A stretch of 64,000 nucleotides of DNA from JAAUUJ01 sp964392245 (lineage in GTDB: Bacteria; Cyanobacteriota; Cyanobacteriia; Thermostichales; Thermostichaceae), in contig CAYMOX010000006.1 of the NCBI GenBank assembly GCA_964392245.1, forward strand, positions 50,155 to 114,154, written 5' to 3'. Shown here piece by piece: positions 17,407-26,079 of the stretch. Every line of letters begins with the position of its first letter. The stretch's first letter is position 1. The notes beneath the pieces were generated by a model that searched no databases, was not told where the DNA came from, and saw only the letters and a program-made list of their open reading frames with translations. A program made the position numbers and the translations under genes.

Positions 17407-20006
17407 GCGATCTTGATCTGGAACAGCTACTTATTGACCTGTCTCAGAAAGGTGTAAGACTCTCACTGGATGGCGAAAACCTCAGTATTCGAGCCCCTAA
17501 GGGAGTCCTGACTTCTGACATACAACGTCGGCTTAGTCAGTCCAAGTCAGACATCATTAATTGGTTGAGACAAAATCATCAGAATCCTTCACAACTAATC
17601 ATTAAGCCAGCATTAAGAGACAACGTCATTCCCCTTTCGTTCGGCCAGGAAAGATTGTGGAATTTAATCAGCAAAGATCCTGCTAGTACAGTTTATAACT
17701 TACCTGCGTTTTTCCTAGTGGGAGGACCGCTGAATCAGAAACTCCTTGAAAAAAGTGTGGTTAATATTATCGAACGCCATGAGAATCTTAGAACATTTAT
17801 CTCTGTAGATAAAGGACACCCAGAGCAGATTATTTCTGCCAAACTAGATTGGACTCTACAGCTTGTGGATCTTTCAGAAGTTTCTAATCAAGAAAAAGAA
17901 GCCAATTTAGAATCATTGTTAGATGAATGGACCTCAACTCCTTTTAAACTGGAGCAATTACCTCTATTTCGTATCAACCTTATAAAAACAGCTGAACAGG
18001 AATATATTCTAGCTTTTGTTTTTCACCACTTTATTTTTGATGGATGGTCGATAAATATTTTTTTCCAGGAGTTAAAAACTCTCTATAAAGCATTTTCTCA
18101 GGAGACAAAACCTCCTTTGGCTGAACTCCCTATTCAGTATGCCGACTATTCGGTTTGGCAACGGCAGTTTCTTCAGGGAGAACAGCTGCAGAAACAGTTA
18201 AAATTTTGGGAGGATCAACTTGGTCCTGGCCTAGAGACATTACATTTACCTGTCGATCACTCTTCTTCTCTGGGGATCTCTTATGAAGGGGACTTTTGTG
18301 TTTACAATATTTCTAAAGACTTAACCCAGTCTCTCAAGGACTTGAGTCAGAAAGAGGGTGTTACTTTATTCACTACACTACTGACTGCTTTTAAGGCTTT
18401 ACTGTATTGCTACACCAATCAGGAAGATCTACTTGTCAGTACCCCAGTTTCCTGCCGCAATCAACCGGGTTTAGAAGGGATTATTGGGTATTTTAATAAT
18501 TTACTTCCTCTTCGCACTCATGTATCAGGAACGATGAGTATTCGAGATCTACTCGAGCAAATTAGTAAGAGAACTTTAGGTATCTATAAGTATCAGGAAT
18601 TACCTTTTCAGATGCTAGCTGATCTCCCTGAAGCTAGGAGAGTTTCCTTAACCAGAGGGGTTTTTATTTTCCTTTCTGAGTGGCTCTCTCCACTGGAAGC
18701 TCCTGAGCTGACGGTCACGACTCTCAAACCGATTCGGGAGTCTTCTAATTTTGAACTTTGCCTGAGTTTAACAGAACAGCATGAGATCATCTCAGCTACC
18801 ATACAATATAAATCGTCACTATTTGAGAAAAGTACTATCGAGCAATTCTTCCTTCGATATGAGAAACTACTGCTACAAATGGCAGAGGATTTAGAGACTT
18901 CCCTTTCTACTTTGCAGAAACACCTGGAGTTACCTAGGCCAATATCACTACTAACAGAAAAGCAGAAAAAGGAAAGTTCTGATGCTTACGCTGCGCCAAG
19001 AAATGACCTGGAAGAGCAATTAGTTTCTATTCTTGAAGAAGAATTAAATGTTAAAAGGATTGGTGTTCGTGACAATTTTTTCGATCTAGGTCTTAACTCG
19101 CTTGTTGCCATTAAGCTCATCGAGAGGATTCAAAGCCAGTTTGGCTACCAACTCACCTTGTCAAGTATTAATACAGCAACTAGTGTCGAGGGCTTAGCCT
19201 CATTGATCCTCTATGGCGAAGATGGAAAGCTGCTGATGCCAATCCAAACTTCCGGCTCACAGACTCCACTTTTTATGGCAACACCTGGAGGAAATAATGC
19301 GTTTGTCTACTCTTTTCTTGTTAAAGAGCTAGGTCCTGATATTCCATTCTATGCTGTTAAGTTTTCAAGAGATAGTATAGGCCATCTAAATTCGTTTCCC
19401 AAACTCGAAGATATTGCAGCACAAGCAATAACTGAGATCCGCTCTGTTCAACCCAAAGGACCTTATAACCTTGGAGGTTACTGTGCAGGTGCAGTTTTGG
19501 CTTACGAAATCGCTCGACAACTGAGCCTGTCCGAAGAAGTTGTTAATCAATTAATCGTGATAGATGTTCATGCTGAAAGACCCCCATTAAAACGGGTACT
19601 CTCACTAATCAACATCCGTTGGAGATTATCGAAGAGTGGATTTCAATATCAAGCCTCTCCAGGTTTGAGTGATAACATTTTTGCGCGCATGCTTGATTAT
19701 CTACACCAGTATCGTCAGTTTTATAAGAACGTCATTGTGCCATTTAACCGAGCAATTCAGCTGAATCGTCAATACAGGCGAACCTACATAATGAAACCTT
19801 ACATGGGAAGAGTATTGCTTGTTCTTGCTAAAGACGAAGGGGGAGTTGAAGATATGTTGCCTGCAGGCGGATGGGATAAGTATGCTCATGGAGGGGTAAG
19901 CACAACAGTTCTGCCTGGAAATCACATAAGTATTATTTACCCACCCTATACACAACACTTAGCTGAGTACATCAAGACTTCTATATACACTCAAGTCCAT
20001 ACCTAA
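17403..20006 (+). CDS. A-less NRPS terminator: TubC docking-C-PCP-TE
   Basis: 867 aa. Residues 1-58 (DLEQLLIDLSQKGVRLSLDG, then APKGVLTSDI) match the TubC N-terminal docking fold. A condensation domain follows (about 75-515; HHFIFDG at 208-214, intact). The carrier protein has LGLNSL with Ser566, and a thioesterase occupies about 608-867. There is no adenylation domain: the C domain runs almost straight into YAAPRNDLEEQLV (from 529), the linker that normally joins the end of an A domain to its PCP, so an A domain appears to have been lost. The TE nucleophile is Cys694 (GGYCAG) rather than Ser, with Asp721 and His841 completing the triad. It should take the alpha-methyl-beta-keto chain from the preceding PKS and condense it with an unknown acceptor, then release it. 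The acceptor and how the PCP is loaded cannot be read from sequence. The gene is more AT-rich than the PKS genes. Confidence 0.9.
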   Translation: MSDLDLEQLLIDLSQKGVRLSLDGENLSIRAPKGVLTSDIQRRLSQSKSDIINWLRQNHQNPSQLIIKPALRDNVIPLSFGQERLWNLISKDPASTVYNLPAFFLVGGPLNQKLLEKSVVNIIERHENLRTFISVDKGHPEQIISAKLDWTLQLVDLSEVSNQEKEANLESLLDEWTSTPFKLEQLPLFRINLIKTAEQEYILAFVFHHFIFDGWSINIFFQELKTLYKAFSQETKPPLAELPIQYADYSVWQRQFLQGEQLQKQLKFWEDQLGPGLETLHLPVDHSSSLGISYEGDFCVYNISKDLTQSLKDLSQKEGVTLFTTLLTAFKALLYCYTNQEDLLVSTPVSCRNQPGLEGIIGYFNNLLPLRTHVSGTMSIRDLLEQISKRTLGIYKYQELPFQMLADLPEARRVSLTRGVFIFLSEWLSPLEAPELTVTTLKPIRESSNFELCLSLTEQHEIISATIQYKSSLFEKSTIEQFFLRYEKLLLQMAEDLETSLSTLQKHLELPRPISLLTEKQKKESSDAYAAPRNDLEEQLVSILEEELNVKRIGVRDNFFDLGLNSLVAIKLIERIQSQFGYQLTLSSINTATSVEGLASLILYGEDGKLLMPIQTSGSQTPLFMATPGGNNAFVYSFLVKELGPDIPFYAVKFSRDSIGHLNSFPKLEDIAAQAITEIRSVQPKGPYNLGGYCAGAVLAYEIARQLSLSEEVVNQLIVIDVHAERPPLKRVLSLINIRWRLSKSGFQYQASPGLSDNIFARMLDYLHQYRQFYKNVIVPFNRAIQLNRQYRRTYIMKPYMGRVLLVLAKDEGGVEDMLPAGGWDKYAHGGVSTTVLPGNHISIIYPPYTQHLAEYIKTSIYTQVHT

Positions 20007-20077
20007 AGATATTCGCTTGTAATTGATCAGAAGGTTTTGGGCCGATTGGTAATAATCTAACATTAGGAAACATAGTT

Positions 20078-21091
20078 ATGAAGCTACTCAAATCATATTA
20101 TTCACAGATCGATAACTCTCATCTTCATCTGCTTGATGATGTAAGCTATAATCCTGTATTTATCATTGGGGCTCAGCGTTCTGGAACTACGCTTCTCTAT
20201 AAGTTACTTGCTGACACAAATAAATTTAACTATATTAGTACTTATCATCTTCTGAGATACGGGGAGATTCTCAACAATCATATTACCCATAATGAAAGCA
20301 ATGCCTGTAGGCAAGTTCAAGACTTAATTGATTCTTTTGGAAGTGCTGATCGAGAAGTAGATCAGATTCCTGTTTCTCCCAACGCACCAGAAGAGTATGG
20401 ATTTATCCTGGGCTGGGAAGGATATCAACAGATGCTTAATCGACGTAGTATATCTTTTCTGCATGAGATCTGTAAGAAAATTCAGTATACCTCTGGGCAT
20501 GGGGACAGAATGATCCTGCTTAAAAATCCCATAGATGCCCTTAACTTTAAGTTTATATATCAATCATTTCCTGATGCTAAATTTATTTTTATCAATAGAG
20601 ATCCGATTCAATCTATTAACTCGTGGACAAAATTCTGGATAAAAATTCTAGAGTCAAAGAGTATGTATGCCTATCATACCTGGCGGTTTTATCGGTTGCT
20701 AATGGATAACCCTGCTGTCTATTCTGTTTTTAAGTTTTTCGCTACCTCCCAGATCTTTGATGTCCGCCTTAAGCTTAAGGCTCAATACTGGAAATTGTTG
20801 CAAGATTATTTTTTTAAAAATATCGATTTAATTCCTCCAGAGCAGAAAATATGTACTACTTATGAAGCGATTTGTCAGGATCCCAACACCCAAATCAATT
20901 TGATTCTTCGTTTTTTAGAGATAGAAGTCGATAGTAATATTGATTATTCAAACATAGTTAAGCCCAGATCGGGAAGTCTCTTGCCTGATATCGAACAGCA
21001 GTATTCAAGATTAGCTACGCTTTTTAAGCCAATGATAAGTTACATAGAAAACTCTCTTTCTCAGGAGCAAGCACTGGCGCAGAAGACTTGA
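20078..21091 (+). CDS. PAPS-dependent sulfotransferase family protein
   Basis: 337 aa. A 5'-phosphosulfate-binding loop, GAQRSGTTLL with Arg34-Ser35-Gly36-Thr37-Thr38, follows a beta strand (VFII). A 3'-phosphate-binding element, NRDPIQSINS, places Arg174 eight residues before Ser182. Both are signatures of the sulfotransferase superfamily, which moves sulfate from PAPS to a hydroxyl or amine. There is no signal peptide, so it is probably cytosolic. An AGGAAA Shine-Dalgarno-like run precedes ATG 20078. It sits inside the PKS gene run, so a tailoring role on a polyketide hydroxyl is likely. In the curacin pathway a sulfotransferase instead activates a beta-hydroxyl for decarboxylative release; here the enzyme is a separate protein and no decarboxylation partner is seen. 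The gene is AT-rich relative to its neighbours. Confidence 0.85.
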   Translation: MKLLKSYYSQIDNSHLHLLDDVSYNPVFIIGAQRSGTTLLYKLLADTNKFNYISTYHLLRYGEILNNHITHNESNACRQVQDLIDSFGSADREVDQIPVSPNAPEEYGFILGWEGYQQMLNRRSISFLHEICKKIQYTSGHGDRMILLKNPIDALNFKFIYQSFPDAKFIFINRDPIQSINSWTKFWIKILESKSMYAYHTWRFYRLLMDNPAVYSVFKFFATSQIFDVRLKLKAQYWKLLQDYFFKNIDLIPPEQKICTTYEAICQDPNTQINLILRFLEIEVDSNIDYSNIVKPRSGSLLPDIEQQYSRLATLFKPMISYIENSLSQEQALAQKT

Positions 21092-21165
21092 GATCATTAG
21101 CTGACGAATAAATTCTCTTGTTGCTAGTATATCTTTGGCTTGACCGAACTACTCCCTCAGACAAG

Positions 21166-24100
21166 ATGATTGAATCTCAGGTTACACGTGATAGCGATGT
21201 TCAGGGATCTGACCATCAGATTGCCATTATTGGTCTTGCCTGTACATTTCCTGGGGCAACTCACTATCAGCAGTACTGGCATTGTTTGGAACATGGAGTT
21301 AATAGCGTTGATCTGATTCCCGGTGATCGCTGGTCAGCCTCTAAATACTACTCTATGGATTCCACAACACCCAATACCAGTGTTAGCAAATGGGGTGGAT
21401 TCATTCAGGATATTGATGCATTTGATGCTACTTTTTTTGGGATTACTCCTCGGGAAGCCATACGAATGGATCCGCAGCAGCGGAAGATGCTTGAACTAAG
21501 TTGGGCCTGTCTGGAAGATGCTGGATATTGTCCATCCGAGTTGATGGGTCGAGATGTGGGTGTCTTCGTGGGCGTCTGTAACTATGACTATGAAGAGCTT
21601 TTATTGAGCCGAGAAAGCTCTATAGAAGGTCATACACTTACAGGTAATCAGGCTTCTATTCTTCCCAACCGTATCTCTTACTTTTTTAATTTCCATGGCC
21701 CTAGTTTTCCTATTGATACCGCCTGTTCCAGCTCTCTAATTGCACTTCATCAAGCGATCGCAGCCCTCAGGGCAGGGGAATGTGAAATGGCCCTGGTTGG
21801 AGGTGTAAATCTCTACAGCACACCCACCCGATTTATTTCTCTTAGCAAATTAGGCATGCTCTCTCCAACCGGACAATGTCGTGCCTTTGATGCGGCTGCC
21901 GATGGGTATGTACGCGCTGAAGGGGCAGGATTTGTCCTGCTTAAGCCCTTTACCTCTGCTCTTACGGATAGGGATCCCCTTTATGGAGTGATCCTTGGCA
22001 GTGCGGTTAACCATGGTGGACATTCGCGAACATTGACCTCGCCTAATGTTTACGCTCAGTCAAAGGTGATCCGAATGGCTTATCAGCAGGCTGGAATTTC
22101 ACCTGGAACCATCACCTTCATCGAAACCCATGGTACTGGCACACCACTAGGAGATCCAATTGAGATCAATGGGTTAAAGCGAGCATTCACACAACTGTTC
22201 CAGCACCACCACATAACCTCTCCACCGCAGGGGTATTGCGGGCTTGGGGCAGTTAAAACCAACATCGGCCATGCCGAAGGTGCCGCAGGGATTGCAGGTC
22301 TGATCAAGGTGCTACTGGCGATGAAGCACCAGAAGTTACCGAAGCTTGCCAACTTTAGTGAGCAGAACCCGCGCGTCAAATTGGAGGGAAGTCCGTTCTA
22401 CCTGCTTACAGAAACCCAAGAGTGGCAACAGCTGCAGGATGCTAGCGGCCAGCCGATCCCTCGTAGAGCTGGGCTAAGTTCTTTTGGGTTTGGTGGAGCT
22501 AATGCTCATGTGGTGCTGGAAGAGCCACCTGTTCGCGAGGTGCTTATTCCTAAGGTGGAGCGATCTCTGCACCTCTGCGCCCTTTCAGCCAAAACAGATC
22601 AGGGGCTAAGGCAGCAGGCGGACGCCTATCGTGTATTTATTCAGCAGAACCCTGAGTTGAGACTGGCAGATATCTGCTTTACAGCAAATGTTGGTCGCAC
22701 ACACTTTGAGCATCGCCTGGCTGTGATAGCGACATCCTGTGAGGAACTGCAGGAAAAATTAGTGGCCTTCGCTGGGGGGAACCAGGATATCTCTGGATTG
22801 CTGCAAGGTGAGACTCAGAAGTCTCAAACCCAGAACGTAGCTTTTCTCCTGACGGGGCAGGGATCCCAGTATAGAGGGATGGGGCGAGAACTGTATCAAA
22901 CCCAGCCGACTTTCAAACAGGCATTGGAGCAGTGTGCTCAAATCCTAGAGGCTTATCTGGATCAGCCTTTACTTCAAGTTCTCTATGCCGATGGGGATTC
23001 ACCCCTGAGTGAGACAGCCTACACGCAGCCTGCTTTATTTGCTCTGGAGTACAGTCTGGCCCAGATGTGGATCTCCTGGGGGATCAAACCCCAGATCCTG
23101 ATGGGTCATAGTGTGGGCGAATATGTGGCCGCTTGTCTGGCAGAGGTATTCAGTCTCGAAGATGGCTTGAAGCTGATCGCGCAGCGGGCCCGCCTGATGC
23201 AATCCCTTTCCTCGGATGGGGCGATGGTATCGGCCCTGGCGAATCCAGAAACAGTGCAAATGGCCATTGCTGGATATGCGGATCAGGTCTCGATCGCCGC
23301 CTACAACGGACCGGAGAGTGTGGTCTTTTCCGGAGAACGACAGGCCGTGGAGACGGTGGCCAGGGAACTGGAAGCCCAGGGGATCAAGGTCAGACCGCTG
23401 GATGTCTCGCAGGGATTCCACTCCCCCTTAATGGATCCGATGCTGCAGGAATTTGAGCAGATCGCCAGCCAGATTAACTTTCAGGCACCGCAGATCCCCA
23501 TCATCTCCAATCTCACGGGGAATGTGATAGGGGAGGACATTGCAACGTCAGACTACTGGGTCAAGCATGTGCGGCAAGCTGTCAGATTTGCCCAGGGGAT
23601 GCAAACGCTACAGAAGCAAGGCGTGGGGATTTATCTGGAGGTGGGACCTAAACCTATTCTTCTGGGAATGGGGCAACAGTGTCTGGTGAAGGATACAGGT
23701 GTCTGGCTACCCAGCTTGCGACAGGGGCAGTCAGATTGGAATCAAGTCTTGCAAAGTCTGGCTCAACTTTACATCCATGGCGCCCAGGTCAACTGGTCTG
23801 GGTTTGATCAGGATTACCCTCGCCAGAGACTGAGCGGCCTGCCAACTTATCCATTTGAGCGGCAGCGATACTGGGTCGATGCACCCGAACATTCCCCTGG
23901 GCGGGGGCCTTTATCCTCTGGGCAACGCCTACCTTCAACCCGCGTGGTAGAACTACTCGATCAGGGACAGGTGGAGGATCTGGTGCACCTGTTATCAGGC
24001 ACGCCTCATCTTTCGGCAGAGAGCAAAGCAGTACTGCCAGACGTTATGGCGGAACTGGTCCGGCAACATCGATCTCAACAGCTTACCCAAACGCTTTCCA

Positions 24101-26079
24101 GCTGGTTCTACCGGATTGAATGGCAGTCCGTATCACCCCCTGCTCGATCTGCTCCTGTGACCCAAGGGATCTGGTTGATTCTGGCGGATCACCAGGGGAT
24201 AGCGCAGGCCCTGGTTAATCTCCTCAAAGGCCAGGGATTCCCCTGTGTTGTTGTCACTCCTGGTCCCTCATTCCTTAACCCTGCCCCCAACATCTACCAG
24301 GTCAATCCTGAGAACAGTGCAGATTTTGCAACACTTCTGCGGGAGATGGCTACATCCGGAGGGCCTCCCACCACGATTGTTCACTTGTGGAACGTTGATC
24401 AAGATGACTTTGCACCGGACGCTGCCGTTGATGCCTCTATCTGGGAAACTCAGCAGCACCTGGGCTGTGGCAGTGTAATCTGGCTGCTCCAGGCCCTGAC
24501 CCAAGATCTCACGACTCCACCCGCAAAGCTGTGGCTGATCAGTCGGGGAGCACAATCTGTCAACTCAGGGTCAGAGCCGTTGAACGTGGGGTCGGCCTCT
24601 ATGTGGGGGTTGGGTCGGGTCATAGCACAGGAACATCCCCTGCAGTGGGGGGGCATGCTCGATCTGGATCCTGTGGTCACTCCAGCAACTGCCGCTCACC
24701 AAATTTTTCTGGAAATTACCGGTGCAGGGGAGGAAGATCGAGAAGATCATTGTGCCTATCGTGGTCAGCAGCGATATGTGGGTCAACTGGTGCGTTGCCC
24801 TCTGGAGATTCCTGCAGGGGGGGTGGCTTCTTGTTCCTTATCAGGGGATGCCACATATCTGGTAACTGGAGGGTTGGGAGCACTCGGACTATCCCTGGCT
24901 GAGCAACTGGTGGGTTGGGGAGCCAGACATCTGGTACTTTTAAGTCGCAGAACGATCTCTGATGCCACTCACACATGGATTCAAAACCTGCAGTCTCAAG
25001 GTGTCGAAGTTGTGGTGGCTGCAGTGGATATCAGCCAGTTGGATCAGCTACAGGACGTCTTCAACAACATCGAACAGCATCTGCCACGCTTGCGTGGGAT
25101 TTTCCATGCGGCTGGGGTCCTAAAAGATAAAACCCTCCAGCAGATGACCTGGAGTGATGTCTGGCAGGTGATGCGGGCAAAAGTTGTGGGGAGCTGGAAT
25201 CTGCATGTCCTCAGTCAGAAGCAGGATCTGGATTTTTGTGTCTTCTTCTCCTCTGCCGCTGCACTCTTAGGATCAGGGGGGCAGGGAAATTATGCGGCAG
25301 CCAATGCATTTATGGATGGTCTTGCTGCCTATCGGCGCCGTCAAGGACTCCCTGGCCTGAGTCTTAACTGGGGACCGTGGGCCACCCTGGGAATGGCCGC
25401 CTCGCTAGAAACCCAACAACAGCAACGCCTCCTGGAGTACGGTATTCAGACGATCTCACAAGCTGAAGGATGGCTTGCCCTCTCCTGGTTACTTCAGGTC
25501 AATCCTCCAGCTCAGATCGGAATTTTTCCTGTGGATTGGACCAGGTTTGGACAGGCTTTTCATCCCCATAGCCCTGCATTGGTCAAGCGACTGCTCGCTA
25601 CAGAAGCTCCTGCCACGACTGAGCTATCGGCTGAGCCGATCCCGCCGTCCCCTACCATTCGTAGCGAACTGGAAGGCATGCCTGATGAACAACGGGTATC
25701 TTTCCTGATCCGACACCTGAAGGGGCGTGTGGCCCGTGTGATGGGTTTTGCTGAACCCCAGGTGGATACCGAAAAAGGGTTCTTTGAGATGGGGCTGGAT
25801 TCCCTGATGGCCGTTGAATTGCGGAACCGTTTGCAGTCAGATTTCGATCTGTCTATTAGTGCTACGCTTTTGTTTAATTACCCCTCAATTGAGGCACTGG
25901 CAGTCTATTTGGTCCAGGCCCTCTCCCCGTCCCAGCAGCGGTCCATGGCAGAACCGATTTCTGAGCCAGCTCAGGTCAATCAGGATGAAGCCAGGGATCC
26001 GACACTAGAGGAAATTGAAGCATTAACAGAACAAGATATCGCCTCTATACTGGCCGAGAAGCTCAAATCCTATGGTTAG
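21166..26079 (+). CDS. Monomodular type I PKS: trans-AT-like KS-AT-KR-ACP
   Basis: ATG 21166 is preferred (1637 aa); the frame also has a TTG at 21118 that would add 16 residues of doubtful value. Domains: KS 17-455 with Cys187, HGTGTPLGDP and NIGHAEGAAG; AT from 558 (Ser649, QGFHS); KR from about 1229 (GGLGALG, HAAGVLKDK, Tyr1376; B-like); ACP Ser1546; C-terminal docking helix IEALTEQDIASILAEKL. The KS differs from every other KS here: phrases such as ILPNRISYFFNFHGPSF, SAVNHGG and LSSFGFGGANAHVVLEEPP resemble KS domains of trans-AT PKSs, yet a normal AT follows. It lacks the N-terminal coiled coil seen on the other PKS proteins, so it may start a second assembly line. Its stop overlaps the next gene by 8 bases, and its tail should dock to that protein. 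Confidence 0.92.
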   Translation: MIESQVTRDSDVQGSDHQIAIIGLACTFPGATHYQQYWHCLEHGVNSVDLIPGDRWSASKYYSMDSTTPNTSVSKWGGFIQDIDAFDATFFGITPREAIRMDPQQRKMLELSWACLEDAGYCPSELMGRDVGVFVGVCNYDYEELLLSRESSIEGHTLTGNQASILPNRISYFFNFHGPSFPIDTACSSSLIALHQAIAALRAGECEMALVGGVNLYSTPTRFISLSKLGMLSPTGQCRAFDAAADGYVRAEGAGFVLLKPFTSALTDRDPLYGVILGSAVNHGGHSRTLTSPNVYAQSKVIRMAYQQAGISPGTITFIETHGTGTPLGDPIEINGLKRAFTQLFQHHHITSPPQGYCGLGAVKTNIGHAEGAAGIAGLIKVLLAMKHQKLPKLANFSEQNPRVKLEGSPFYLLTETQEWQQLQDASGQPIPRRAGLSSFGFGGANAHVVLEEPPVREVLIPKVERSLHLCALSAKTDQGLRQQADAYRVFIQQNPELRLADICFTANVGRTHFEHRLAVIATSCEELQEKLVAFAGGNQDISGLLQGETQKSQTQNVAFLLTGQGSQYRGMGRELYQTQPTFKQALEQCAQILEAYLDQPLLQVLYADGDSPLSETAYTQPALFALEYSLAQMWISWGIKPQILMGHSVGEYVAACLAEVFSLEDGLKLIAQRARLMQSLSSDGAMVSALANPETVQMAIAGYADQVSIAAYNGPESVVFSGERQAVETVARELEAQGIKVRPLDVSQGFHSPLMDPMLQEFEQIASQINFQAPQIPIISNLTGNVIGEDIATSDYWVKHVRQAVRFAQGMQTLQKQGVGIYLEVGPKPILLGMGQQCLVKDTGVWLPSLRQGQSDWNQVLQSLAQLYIHGAQVNWSGFDQDYPRQRLSGLPTYPFERQRYWVDAPEHSPGRGPLSSGQRLPSTRVVELLDQGQVEDLVHLLSGTPHLSAESKAVLPDVMAELVRQHRSQQLTQTLSSWFYRIEWQSVSPPARSAPVTQGIWLILADHQGIAQALVNLLKGQGFPCVVVTPGPSFLNPAPNIYQVNPENSADFATLLREMATSGGPPTTIVHLWNVDQDDFAPDAAVDASIWETQQHLGCGSVIWLLQALTQDLTTPPAKLWLISRGAQSVNSGSEPLNVGSASMWGLGRVIAQEHPLQWGGMLDLDPVVTPATAAHQIFLEITGAGEEDREDHCAYRGQQRYVGQLVRCPLEIPAGGVASCSLSGDATYLVTGGLGALGLSLAEQLVGWGARHLVLLSRRTISDATHTWIQNLQSQGVEVVVAAVDISQLDQLQDVFNNIEQHLPRLRGIFHAAGVLKDKTLQQMTWSDVWQVMRAKVVGSWNLHVLSQKQDLDFCVFFSSAAALLGSGGQGNYAAANAFMDGLAAYRRRQGLPGLSLNWGPWATLGMAASLETQQQQRLLEYGIQTISQAEGWLALSWLLQVNPPAQIGIFPVDWTRFGQAFHPHSPALVKRLLATEAPATTELSAEPIPPSPTIRSELEGMPDEQRVSFLIRHLKGRVARVMGFAEPQVDTEKGFFEMGLDSLMAVELRNRLQSDFDLSISATLLFNYPSIEALAVYLVQALSPSQQRSMAEPISEPAQVNQDEARDPTLEEIEALTEQDIASILAEKLKSYG

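Noticed and set aside
18800..19100. A hidden or degraded A domain between C and PCP
   Set aside because: Only a few dozen residues separate the end of the C domain from the carrier protein, and none of the A-domain core motifs is present on either strand or in another frame.
21118..21165. TTG start adding 16 residues to the KS-AT-KR-ACP protein
   Set aside because: Rare start codon without a ribosome binding site, and the extra residues do not resemble a docking domain; ATG 21166 is simpler.
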